A stretch of DNA of 38,428 bases, from positions 4,893 to 43,320 of the forward strand of contig NZ_NNBK01000009.1 in assembly GCF_002803075.1 (NCBI RefSeq), given 5' to 3'. Source of the DNA: Streptomyces sp. CB01373 (GTDB lineage Bacteria > Actinomycetota > Actinomycetes > Streptomycetales > Streptomycetaceae). Shown here one piece after another: positions 1 through 7,062 of the stretch (position 1 is the stretch's first letter; every line of letters begins with the position of its first letter). The notes under the pieces were generated by a model. It did not search any database. It was given only the letters and a program-made list of their open reading frames with translations, and was not told the DNA's origin. Position numbers and translations under genes: made by a program.

Positions 1-25
1 CCGGCCGGACGAATACGCGCGGACG

Positions 26-265
26 TCAGCCGTTGACGCAGGCGTTGCCGAACGTCGGGTTCAGCACGCCGATGACGTCGATGCTGTTGCCGCAGACGTT
101 GACCGGGACGTGCACGGGAACCTGGACGACGTTGCCCGACAGCACGCCCGGGGAGTTGGCGGCGCCGCCGGTCGCGCCGCTGCTGGCGGCGGCGATGCCG
201 GCACCACCGGCGACGGCCGCGGCGGCGACGGAGGTAAGGACAAGGCCCTTGGCGATACGCGACAT
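26..265 (-). CDS. Short chaplin (secreted amyloid coat protein)
   Basis: This gene encodes a 79-residue secreted chaplin. Chaplins are cell-surface amyloid proteins that lower water surface tension and coat aerial hyphae and spores. Residues 1 to about 28 form a signal peptide ending in an Ala-rich stretch. The chaplin domain follows (about 36-79), with the motifs NSPGVLSGN, VQVPVHVPVNVCGN and VLNPTFGNACVNG. Both cysteines of the disulfide (C58, C76) are present. The start ATG at 265 follows AAGGAG, so the longer upstream reading frame is not needed. The length matches short chaplins of the ChpD-H class. The variant residues (SIDVIGV, ACVNG) set it apart from the chaplin at 2149-2376. Which short chaplin it corresponds to cannot be decided here. 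Confidence 0.95.
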   Translation of the reverse strand: MSRIAKGLVLTSVAAAAVAGGAGIAAASSGATGGAANSPGVLSGNVVQVPVHVPVNVCGNSIDVIGVLNPTFGNACVNG

Positions 266-490
266 GGAGAAGTGCTCCTTGGGGTTGACGCAAAAACACC
301 CGGGCGGGATGCCCGGCGCTGTGTCAACGCGCGGCGCTCCCGCGAGTTGTGCCGCCAAATGAGTGATATCGAAAGTTCCGGGGCATGCGGGCGGGTTGCG
401 CGCCGGGGGGCACGGGGGCGCGCCAAGGGCGGGCGGCCGACGGCACGTCGGGAGTGGGGACGCGACCGGATCGCGGCGGGCCGGGTCTGA

Positions 491-508
491 GGGCAGGGCG
501 GGGCAGGG
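491..508 (+). other. G-quadruplex motif
   Basis: Four G-runs of three or four lie within 18 bases on the plus strand: 491-493, 496-498, 500-503 and 506-508, with loops of 1-2 nt. This fits the strictest G-quadruplex pattern and, because loops are so short, would be a stable one. It lies about 225 bp upstream of the start of the short chaplin, on the strand complementary to that gene's coding strand. Whether it matters is unknown, since G-runs are common in 72% GC DNA. Confidence 0.5.
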
Positions 509-1226
509 CCACTGTCAGGGGCAGCCACAAGTCAGGGTGGGGGCCGGCAGCAGGCCAGGGGCAGGAACGGCGGCAGGCTGGGAGCGTGATGGAGCGGGGC
601 CGCGGGGCGCAGTGGCACCAGCGGCAAGCCGGGGCGCGGGTGGTGGCACGCCGGGGACAGGCCCGCAGCGGGGCCGCGGCGGGGCTGGGCCGCGGGCGGC
701 CCAAGGCCGGGAATCGCGCGAGGCAACAGCACCCGACGTCCGCGACCAGCGGCAAGTCAGAGCGAGGGAGATAGCACACTGGGGGCAGGGACGCAGCGTG
801 GTCGGGCCGAGGCCGGGCGTGGAGTGGGGCCAACGGCACGCCACACGGCGGAACCGACGGCGAGCCGGGACGGGGACCAGCGGCACGCCAGGAGCACCGG
901 ACCCAGTGGGGCCGCGGCTAGCCAGTGCCAGCGCCTCGGGCATGTCAGCGCCTCAAGCAGGCCAGCGCCCAGGCAGGCCAGGACCTCGCGCAGAGCTGGG
1001 CCGATGGTGGTCGCTCCTGGCGTCAGCAAGACACACGCCCGGCCCGGCAGCAAGGCCCGCGCGACGGCCGGCAGCGAGGCAACCGCGTCAGCTGTCTGCA
1101 ACCACCACGACCGAAGTCCGCAAGGCCTCCGCGCCAACCGACTGCAAGACCACCCCGGCGGAAGTCAGCAAAGCCACCGCCCCAGTCGGCGCAAAGCAAC
1201 CGCGCCAGTCGGCTGTAGAGACGCAA

Positions 1227-1257
1227 ACGGGTGCCGGACGTCGTGTCCGGCACCCGT
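1227..1257 (-). terminator. Terminator hairpin of long chaplin gene
   Basis: A perfect 13-bp inverted repeat (arms 1227-1239 and 1245-1257, 5-nt loop) starts 27 bp beyond the stop codon of the long chaplin. On the minus strand it is followed by only a short T-run (TTTGCGT), as is usual for Streptomyces terminators. Confidence 0.8.
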
Positions 1258-1283
1258 GGGGGCCGATGCGGTGGCCCGTGGGT

Positions 1284-2045
1284 TCAGCTCTGGCGCTGAG
1301 TCGCCGTGCGGCCGCGGCGGTAGAGGAACGCGCCGCCGGCGATCAGGGCCGCGCTGGCGGCCGAGGACGCCACCAGGGCGCCCGTGCCGGTCTCGGCAAG
1401 CTGCGGGGCCGCGTCGGGCGTGCCCTCCTCGAAGGACGCCGGAGCCGGCAGGGTCTGGGCACGCTGGGTCTCTGGCGTCGCCTCGTCCACCTGCGACGGG
1501 GTCCCCGCGTCCGGCGTGGCCTCAACCGGCGTCTGCGCCGGTGTCGTCGGCGTCGCCACAGGCGGCACAGTCGGCGTCGCCACAGGCGGGACAGTCGGCG
1601 TCGGCGTCGCCACAGGCGGCAGAGTCGGCGTCGGCGTCGCCACAGGCGGCAGAGTCGGCGTCGGCGTCGCCACAGGCGGCAGAGTCGGCGTCGGCGTCGC
1701 CACAGGCGGGACAGTCGGCGTCGGCGTCGCCACAGGCGGCGGCGTGACCCCGGGTGTCGGCACCGCGGTCGGCGCCGAGCCGTTGGCGCAGTGGTTACCG
1801 AACGCGGGGTTCAGCAGCGCCACCACGTTCACGGTGTTGCCGCAGACGTTGACCGGCACGTGCACGGGAACCTGGACGACGTTGCCCGAGAGCACGCCCG
1901 GGGAGTTCGCGGCGGCACCGTCGGCGTGCGAGTCGGCCAGGGCGGGGCTGCCGTACAGGGTCAGCATGCTCGTCGCGGCGGCGGCCGCGAACACTCCCCT
2001 GCTCAGAGTCTGTCGCAATCTCGTTGTCTTCCTGCTTGCAGCCAC
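1284..2045 (-). CDS. Long chaplin, single chaplin domain, sortase-anchored
   Basis: This is a 253-residue cell-wall-anchored chaplin. Long chaplins are linked to peptidoglycan by class E sortase and nucleate the fibrous coat. The GTG at 2045 is preferred because CGGAG sits 6 nt upstream, whereas the ATG at 2120 has no ribosome binding site. Residues 1-37 are a signal peptide ending in SPALA. One chaplin domain spans about 45-89 (VNVCGN, HCANG). A proline/threonine-rich stalk follows, with repeated VATPTPT(V/L)PP units. The C-terminus has the sorting signal LAETG (216-220), a hydrophobic segment and a basic tail (YRRGR). Known ChpA, ChpB and ChpC carry two chaplin domains. Here the second domain seems replaced by the repeat stalk. 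It lies downstream of another chaplin on the same strand, but hairpins on both sides suggest separate transcripts. Confidence 0.92.
   Translation of the reverse strand: MAASRKTTRLRQTLSRGVFAAAAATSMLTLYGSPALADSHADGAAANSPGVLSGNVVQVPVHVPVNVCGNTVNVVALLNPAFGNHCANGSAPTAVPTPGVTPPPVATPTPTVPPVATPTPTLPPVATPTPTLPPVATPTPTLPPVATPTPTVPPVATPTVPPVATPTTPAQTPVEATPDAGTPSQVDEATPETQRAQTLPAPASFEEGTPDAAPQLAETGTGALVASSAASAALIAGGAFLYRRGRTATQRQS
1548..1740 (-). repeat. In-frame 30-bp tandem repeats in long chaplin
   Basis: The sequence cacaggcgg occurs seven times, at 1557, 1581, 1611, 1641, 1671, 1701 and 1731: one 24-bp step, then five exact 30-bp steps. The 30-bp unit encodes ten residues (VATPTPTLPP or VATPTPTVPP) and the short unit encodes VATPTVPP. 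All are in frame. The near-identity of the DNA suggests recent expansion, and copy number is likely to vary between strains. Confidence 0.9.
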
Positions 2046-2074
2046 TCGCTCCGAGCGGCTTGAAGAAGTGGGAA

Positions 2075-2113
2075 GGCCGGCCTTGGGCGAGAGATCGGTG
2101 TCCAAGGCCGGCC
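2075..2113 (-). terminator. Terminator hairpin between two chaplin genes
   Basis: A perfect 12-bp inverted repeat (arms 2075-2086 and 2102-2113, 15-nt loop) lies 36 bp beyond the stop of the chaplin at 2149 and 30 bp before the GTG of the long chaplin. It probably ends the upstream transcript. Confidence 0.7.
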
Positions 2114-2148
2114 GTGACACAGCCGGTGCGGCTGGGTGCGCCGGACGG

Positions 2149-2376
2149 TCAGCCGTTGGCGCAGACGTTGCCGAACGCCGGGTTCAGCAGCGCGATGACG
2201 TTGACGGTGTTGCCGCAGACGTTGACCGGCACGTGCACGGGAACCTGGACGACGTTGCCCGAGAGCACGCCCGGGGAGTTCGTGGCGGTACCCGCGGCTC
2301 CGGAGTCGGCGAAGGCGGGGCCCGCCATGCCCAGGGCCACGATGGCGCCGGTGACGACAGCAACGCTCTTCTTCAT
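2149..2376 (-). CDS. Short chaplin (ChpD-like by position)
   Basis: This gene encodes a 75-residue secreted chaplin. The signal peptide is residues 1-23 (MKKSVAVVTG start, cleavage after AFA). The chaplin domain (about 33-75) contains NSPGVLSGN, PVHVPVNVCGN and ALLNPAFGNVCANG, with both cysteines (C53, C72). The ATG at 2376 is preceded by AAGGGA. A 79-bp stretch (2204-2282) is identical to the long chaplin gene. The order short chaplin then long chaplin beside a rodlin matches the chpD-chpA/rdl neighbourhood of S. coelicolor as I remember it, so ChpD is the likeliest counterpart. Confidence 0.94.
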   Translation of the reverse strand: MKKSVAVVTGAIVALGMAGPAFADSGAAGTATNSPGVLSGNVVQVPVHVPVNVCGNTVNVIALLNPAFGNVCANG

Positions 2377-2628
2377 GAATTGTTCCCTTCTTGGGGTCGA
2401 TGCCCCGATGGCGGTCTGAAACCGAGTGAACACAACCGATACGGTCGTGATGCTGAACGAGGAATAGCCGTAATGGAAAAACGCGGAACGTGAGTCGCCG
2501 AGCACTTCACTCGTTTGACCCGCGCGACCATACGATTCACCCTCGACTGCATTGTCTGGAAAGGGTTCTTCGGAAAGGTACGGGCAGCCCCCGGCAAAGC
2601 GGCGGGCCCTGGGCGGACCTGATCCGGT

Positions 2629-2757
2629 TCAGCTCCCGGTACTGACGGAGAGAACCGACAGGTCGTCGCCGATGGCGAGCGCCGCGGGAGCGGCCGCCAC
2701 CGGCATACCGGCGACGGGGGCGGCGGCTGCCGCGGCGACCTTTGCCTTCTTGAGCAC
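2629..2757 (-). pseudogene. Rodlin gene with its mature core deleted
   Basis: This 42-codon frame starts with GTG at 2757 behind AAGGAA. It encodes a typical rodlin export signal (LKKAKVAAAAAA to AAPAALA), followed directly by IGDD, the usual start of the mature protein. It then jumps to DLSVLSVSTGS, resembling the rodlin C-terminus. Rodlins are normally about 130 residues, so roughly 90 residues of core are missing while start, ribosome binding site, frame and stop remain intact. Rodlins organise chaplin fibrils into paired rodlets. RdlA and RdlB are encoded beside chaplins in S. coelicolor, which supports the identification. It may still yield a short exported peptide, but no rodlet function is expected. 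The family match is from memory. Confidence 0.75.
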
Positions 2758-2927
2758 TGCCCGTTCCTTTCCTCGTAGCGACGCACGTCCTACGACTTCA
2801 TCAACCCGGTGCGGCATGTTTGGTTGCGGGGGTTCACCCGCTTGGACCCCATCGCATTCAAAACTGAGGAAAATCACGGGAGTCCAAAAAACACACAAGC
2901 AGTCCGGATCGTCGACCGGCGGAGTGT

Positions 2928-3345
2928 TCAGTGCCGCGGTGGTGACGGCTCCGGATGAGGGCGTACGTGCTCCGGGGCATTCCTGGGCCGGGGCGCCGTC
3001 GGCAAATCACGAGAGCGCCCGATGGGGGAGGAAACGAGGACGAGTGCGGCCAGCGGTACACCGGCCGTCGTGGTTCCCAGCCATCCGCCGAGCAGAGCAC
3101 CCAGCGGGATCGTTCCGTAGTTGAGGAAAGCCGCGCTCGCCGTGAGACGTCCGAGGAGTTCCGGCGGGCAGTAGCGCTGCTGGAAGCTCGCCGGTCCATG
3201 CCGCGACCGGAACCACGGAGAACAGCAGGAAGGACACCGCGGCAGCGGTCAGCATGACACCGGCTTGCGCCGCATCCGGTCCACCCGGGCTCCGACGGGG
3301 AGACCGATAATCAGCCACGGCAGCCAGGCCGAGGCGCTCAGTACC
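2928..3345 (-). pseudogene. MFS transporter remnant, internally deleted and frameshifted
   Basis: Three pieces of a major facilitator transporter can be read in different minus-strand frames. Near 3345-3270 there is LSASAWLPWLIIGLPVGARV followed by DRMRRKPV, the transmembrane 2 and loop motif of MFS drug exporters. Near 3255-3200 there is MLTAAAVSFLLFSVVPVAAW. Then, from about 3195 to the stop at 2928, comes QQRYCPPELLGRLTAS, FLNYGTIPLGALLGGWLG and SSPIGRSRDLPT, typical of the second half and C-terminus. The pieces join TM2 almost directly to the TM8-10 region, so some 250 codons are gone, and at least one frameshift is present. It cannot make a working transporter. Confidence 0.75.
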
Positions 3346-3383
3346 CGAGCCCCCTCGCCCGGCTCCGCCGCGGGCAGGGGCTG

Positions 3384-4247
3384 CTACGACACCACGTCCT
3401 TGCGGGCGAACCCGCGGAAGGCCAGGGCGAACAGCACCAGCGCGTAGCTGACGGAGACCGCCGTGCCCTGGATCATGCCGGACCACTCGGCGTGCGGCTG
3501 CACGGCGTCGGCCCAGGCGTACTGCCAGTGCGCGGGCAGGAAGTCGCGCCAGTGCCCGAGGGCCGTGACGGCGTCCAGGACGTTGCCCACGATGGTCAGG
3601 CCGACCGCGCCGCCCACGGCGCCAAGGGGCGCGTCCGTCCTGGTGGACAGCCAGAACGCCAGGGCCGCGGTGACCAGTTGCGACACGAAGATGTACGCCA
3701 CGACCACCAGCAGCCGCTGCGCGGCGGTCCCCGCGTCGAGCGCGCCGCCGGTGGGTATCCGCAGTGGGCCCCAGCCGTAGGCGGCGGTGCCGACGGCGAG
3801 CGCCACCAGCGGCAGCAGCACCATCGCGGCCAGGCTGAGCCCGAGTCCGACGACGAGCTTGGACCACAGCAGCCGGGCCCGCGGCACGGGCGCGGCGAGC
3901 AGATAGCGCAGGGAGGACCAGCTCGCCTCGGAGGCGACGGTGTCACCGCAGAACAGCGCCACCGGGATCACCAGCAGGAAGCCCGCCGAGACGAACAGGT
4001 TCACCGCGGCGAAGTTGGCGGCGGACGCGGTGGCCGTGTCCATCAGCGTCACCCGGTCACCGCGGCCGCCCGGACCTCCGCCGATCGCGAAGGCGACGGC
4101 CAGCACGAAGGGCAGCGCGGCCAGGATGCCGCCCATGACCAGCGTGCGGCGCCGCTTGAACTGCCGCACCAGCTCCACTCGCAGGGGCAGGGTGCGGCCC
4201 GCCCGGTAACCGGAGGCGACCTCGGTGCTCTCGGCGAGCGTGCTCAT
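3384..4247 (-). CDS. ABC-2 type transporter permease
   Basis: This gene encodes a 287-residue integral membrane protein, the permease partner of the ATPase domain in the preceding gene. A cytoplasmic N-terminus with the basic segment FKRRRT is followed by about six hydrophobic segments: residues about 40-55, 90-110, 140-165, 190-215, 220-240 and 260-280. The fourth contains VAYIFVSQLVTAALAFWLST. The motif FCGDTVASEASWSSLRYLL after the second segment is typical of ABC-2 permeases. Its ATG overlaps the upstream stop in ATGA (4244-4247), so translation is coupled. Substrate is unknown; relatives export drugs, peptides or lipids. Confidence 0.9.
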   Translation of the reverse strand: MSTLAESTEVASGYRAGRTLPLRVELVRQFKRRRTLVMGGILAALPFVLAVAFAIGGGPGGRGDRVTLMDTATASAANFAAVNLFVSAGFLLVIPVALFCGDTVASEASWSSLRYLLAAPVPRARLLWSKLVVGLGLSLAAMVLLPLVALAVGTAAYGWGPLRIPTGGALDAGTAAQRLLVVVAYIFVSQLVTAALAFWLSTRTDAPLGAVGGAVGLTIVGNVLDAVTALGHWRDFLPAHWQYAWADAVQPHAEWSGMIQGTAVSVSYALVLFALAFRGFARKDVVS

Positions 4248-6934
4248 GCGGAACCTCCGATCAGGGTGAGGAAGGCGTCTTCGAGCCGGCGGTGGGGGCC
4301 GACCGCGACGACGGGCACCTCCAGGCGCACCAGCTCCGCGACCAGGTCCTGCGCCGTGCCGCCGGTCTCCAGGCGGACCAGGAGGCCGTCCTCGGTGCGC
4401 AGCGCCGAGGCGACGTCCGGCAGGGCGGACACCTTCTCCACGACCGGGTCCTCCACCGGGGTGGCGGTCCCCACGAGCAGCGTGTCGCCGGAGCCGACGA
4501 TCTCGCCGACCGGACCCGCCTGCACCAGACGTCCCCGGTCCATCACCACCAGGTGGGTGCAGGACTGTTCGACCTCGGAGAGCAGATGGCTGGAGACGAT
4601 CACCGTGCGGCCGCCGGCCGCGTAGCGGATCATCACCTCGCGCATCTCGCGGATCTGGGGCGGGTCGAGGCCGTTGGTCGGCTCGTCCAGGATCAGCAGG
4701 TCCGGCAGGCCGAGCATGGCCTGCGCGATCGCCAGGCGCTGGCGCATGCCCTGCGAGTAGGTGCGTACGGCACGGGCCAGGGCGTCGCCGAGGCCGGCGA
4801 TCCGGAGGGCCTCGTCCAGGTGCGCGTCCTCGGGCGGGCGGCCGGTGGCCCGCCAGTACAGCTCCAGGTTCTCCCGGCCGGACAGATGGGGCAGGAAGCC
4901 GGCGCCCTCGACGAAGGCGCCGACCCGCGACAGCACGGGCGTGCCCGGCCGTATGGCGTGGCCGAAGACGCGGATCTCGCCGTCGTCCGGCTGGATCAGG
5001 CCCATCAGCATGCGCAGGGTGGTGGTCTTGCCCGCGCCGTTCGGCCCGAGCAGGCCGAGGACCTGGCCCTTGTCCACCTGGAACGAGAGGTCCCGTACCG
5101 CGATGGGGGTCCCCCCTGCTCGAGCGAAGCCGAGAGCTTGGGGGAGGTCGGCCGACTTCGCGTAGCGCTTGCTCAGCCCTGTGATCCGCAGCGGGACGTC
5201 GGCCAGTTCCGGGTCGGGCGCGGGCGCGGCCGTGCGGCGGCGGGCCGTCAGCAGCACGGCGAGCGCGACCGCGGCGCCGGCGAGCGGCAGCCACCACACC
5301 CAGGCGGGCAGCGGTGCCGCCGTGGTGGTCACGCCCGGGGCGGTCGGCACCTTCAGGTCGCTCTTCAGGCCGACGGTGTACGTCGCCGGGGCGGCCGGTG
5401 AGGCGTAGCCGAGGTCGGTGGAGGCGAGGACCAGGCGGAGCCGGTGGCCCTTCTGCACCTCGTGGTCGACGGCCGGGAGGGTGAGGGTGACGTCCTTGCC
5501 CGCCTTGGCGCCCTCGACGCGCACGGGGGTCACGAGCTGGGAGGGCAGTACCGGCTGCTGCTTGCCCGGTCCGACGTCGTAGAGCTTGGCGAAGAGCACC
5601 GCGTCGTCGGCGGTCGAGGTGACGTGGACGGTCACCGTGGGCGATCCGGTGACGCGCAGGCCGGCGCCGAGGGGTGCGGAGTCGAAGCGCGCGTACTGGC
5701 CGGGGAAGTCGAGGGACACCCCGACGCCCAGCGAGGAGAGCTGGGACAGTCCGCCGGAGCCGCCGAGGCCCGGCAGGGCGGACACGGCGGGCGGGTTGGC
5801 CCCGGCGGGGTTCTCGAAGCGCCGCTCGCCTCCGCGCAGGGCGATGGACCGCTGCACGCCTTCGAGGCCCGGGTACGTGCTTCCGCTCGCGCCCCGCAGC
5901 AGGGCCCTGCCGTCGGTGGAGTCCACGCCTCCGGTGCGGGTGACGCGGAAGACGGGGCCGGTGTCGGTGTTCTTGTCGCCCTTGAGGTAGCGGTCGAACC
6001 AGGTCTTCACGCGCGCCTGGACGCGGCTGGTCTCCATGTCGCCGCCGTCGTGGCCGCCCGCGATCCAGTCGACGTCGACCGGGGCGCCGTTCGCGCGGAT
6101 CGCCGTGGCGGCGGCGTCGGCCTGGCCGAGCGGGAAGAGGGAGTCCGTCTGGCCCTGCACGAGCAGGGTCGGCACCTTGATGCGGTCGGCGACGGCGGAC
6201 GGCGAGCGCTCCTGGAGCAGTGCGCGCGCCTCGGCGTCCGGCTTGCCCGACTCGGCGACCCGCTCGTACATCCGGCACAGCGCGGGCTCGAACTTCGCGC
6301 ATCCGCCGCCGGAGTTGACGAAGGCGCCCGCCCACAGCTTCTTGAAGACGCCGCCCGGGAAGAGCGCGTCCGCGAGGTTCCAGTAGGTGATCGCCGGGGC
6401 GATGGCGTCCACCCGGTGGTCGTATCCGGCGGCGAGGAGGGAGATCGCCCCGCCGTAGGAGGCTCCGGCCACGCCCACGCGCGGGTCGCCGGGCCCGTCG
6501 AGCCGCACCTCGGGCCGCCGCGCCAGCCAGTCGATCAGCCTGGAGACGTCGGCGACCTCGCCCTTGGGGTCGTTCAGCCCGATCTTTCCGGTGGATCTGC
6601 CGAAGCCGCGCGCCGACCACGTCAGCACCGCGTATCCGTCCCTGGCGAGATCCTGGGCCTGGCGCCGTACGTCGTCCTTGCTGCCGCCGAAGCCGTGTCC
6701 GAGCAGGACGGCGGGGTGGCGGCCGGGCGTGGCCGGGGTGAAGTACGAGGTGTCGACGCGCACCCCGTCGCCCATGGCCAGCACCTGGTCGGCGCGGTGC
6801 ACCGGGGGCGGGTCGTCGGAGGCGATCGCCGTCCACGTGCCGGCGCCGGCCAGCACGACGACGGCGGCCCCGGCGGCCAGCAGGCGCCGGGGCCTCCGCA
6901 GCAGCCCGCGCAGTCCGGGCGGTCGAAGATCCAT
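4244..6934 (-). CDS. Alpha/beta hydrolase fused to ABC transporter ATPase
   Basis: This gene encodes an 896-residue two-function protein. A basic N-terminus and a hydrophobic segment (about 18-37) send the next part outside. Residues about 55-310 form an alpha/beta hydrolase of the CocE/X-Pro dipeptidyl-peptidase (S15) type. It has HGFGGS (80-85), nucleophile S159 in GASYGG, a likely acid in QGQTDSLFP and a His in AGGHDGGDM. A beta-sandwich domain like that of S15 enzymes follows to about 535. A second membrane segment (about 541-565, AWVWWLPLAGAAVALAVLL) leads to a cytoplasmic ABC ATPase. The ATPase has Walker A GPNGAGKTT (about 630-638), signature YSQGMRQRL (about 725) and Walker B LLILDEPTNGLD (about 743). 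The ATG at 6934 follows GGAGGGC. It overlaps the permease gene by 4 bp. I infer an enzyme acting outside and tied to its transporter; the substrate is unknown. Confidence 0.9.
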   Translation of the reverse strand: MDLRPPGLRGLLRRPRRLLAAGAAVVVLAGAGTWTAIASDDPPPVHRADQVLAMGDGVRVDTSYFTPATPGRHPAVLLGHGFGGSKDDVRRQAQDLARDGYAVLTWSARGFGRSTGKIGLNDPKGEVADVSRLIDWLARRPEVRLDGPGDPRVGVAGASYGGAISLLAAGYDHRVDAIAPAITYWNLADALFPGGVFKKLWAGAFVNSGGGCAKFEPALCRMYERVAESGKPDAEARALLQERSPSAVADRIKVPTLLVQGQTDSLFPLGQADAAATAIRANGAPVDVDWIAGGHDGGDMETSRVQARVKTWFDRYLKGDKNTDTGPVFRVTRTGGVDSTDGRALLRGASGSTYPGLEGVQRSIALRGGERRFENPAGANPPAVSALPGLGGSGGLSQLSSLGVGVSLDFPGQYARFDSAPLGAGLRVTGSPTVTVHVTSTADDAVLFAKLYDVGPGKQQPVLPSQLVTPVRVEGAKAGKDVTLTLPAVDHEVQKGHRLRLVLASTDLGYASPAAPATYTVGLKSDLKVPTAPGVTTTAAPLPAWVWWLPLAGAAVALAVLLTARRRTAAPAPDPELADVPLRITGLSKRYAKSADLPQALGFARAGGTPIAVRDLSFQVDKGQVLGLLGPNGAGKTTTLRMLMGLIQPDDGEIRVFGHAIRPGTPVLSRVGAFVEGAGFLPHLSGRENLELYWRATGRPPEDAHLDEALRIAGLGDALARAVRTYSQGMRQRLAIAQAMLGLPDLLILDEPTNGLDPPQIREMREVMIRYAAGGRTVIVSSHLLSEVEQSCTHLVVMDRGRLVQAGPVGEIVGSGDTLLVGTATPVEDPVVEKVSALPDVASALRTEDGLLVRLETGGTAQDLVAELVRLEVPVVAVGPHRRLEDAFLTLIGGSA
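5104..5146. repeat. Small dispersed hairpin repeat inserted in the ATPase reading frame
   Basis: This 43-bp element has G/C-run ends (gggggtcccccc and cttgggggag) around the core ctcgagcgaagccgagag. On the minus strand the ends fold into an imperfect hairpin, CCCCC-AA-GCTC pairing with GAGC-A-GGGGG. I recognise it as a short repeat found many times in Streptomyces genomes, between and inside genes. Here it adds about 14 residues (DLPQALGFARAGGTP) without breaking the frame, between the A-loop segment SKRYAKS and the strand IAVRDLSF of the ATPase domain. Confidence 0.75.
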
Positions 6935-7062
6935 GCCCTCCACGGTACGGGCCGCCACCGACAGCCGAAGCCGCCGCCGGACCGAACCTCCGCACCTCCT
7001 CGGGGAGTACGGGGCGGCCGCGGTGTACCGCGTTCGCGGTACGCGGCGGCGGCTCCGACCCC

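Larger units (their letters stand above)
266..1283. repeat. Gene-free stretch with degenerate tandem repeats
   Basis: About 1 kb separates the short chaplin from the long chaplin, and no convincing gene lies in it on either strand. The open frames here have no family features and run on into the chaplins in the wrong frame. Degenerate repeats are visible. A motif accagcggcaMgYc recurs at 617, 745 and 876 (spacing 128 and 131), and the first 40 bases after the first two copies differ mainly by transitions. A second repeat of 48-bp period runs from about 1111 to 1206, starting at gaagtcc (1113) and gaagtca (1161). The last 100 bp or so before 265 must hold the promoter of the short chaplin. A TTGACA hexamer is present at 322-327 (minus strand) but has no clear -10 partner. 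Confidence 0.5.

Noticed and set aside
322..327. TTGACA hexamer as -35 of the short chaplin promoter
   Set aside because: At 16-18 bp downstream only CCCGGG-type sequence occurs, so no -10 supports it; chaplin promoters may use another sigma factor.
363..2063. Long plus-strand open frame (566 codons) across the repeat tract and the long chaplin
   Set aside because: It is extremely Arg/Gly-rich, overlaps the proven long chaplin antisense, and shows no domain. GC-rich DNA keeps antisense frames open.
4248..6995. Upstream extension of the ABC permease frame
   Set aside because: This part is the +1 shadow of the hydrolase-ATPase fusion; real permease residues begin at the ATG at 4247 next to the ATGA overlap.
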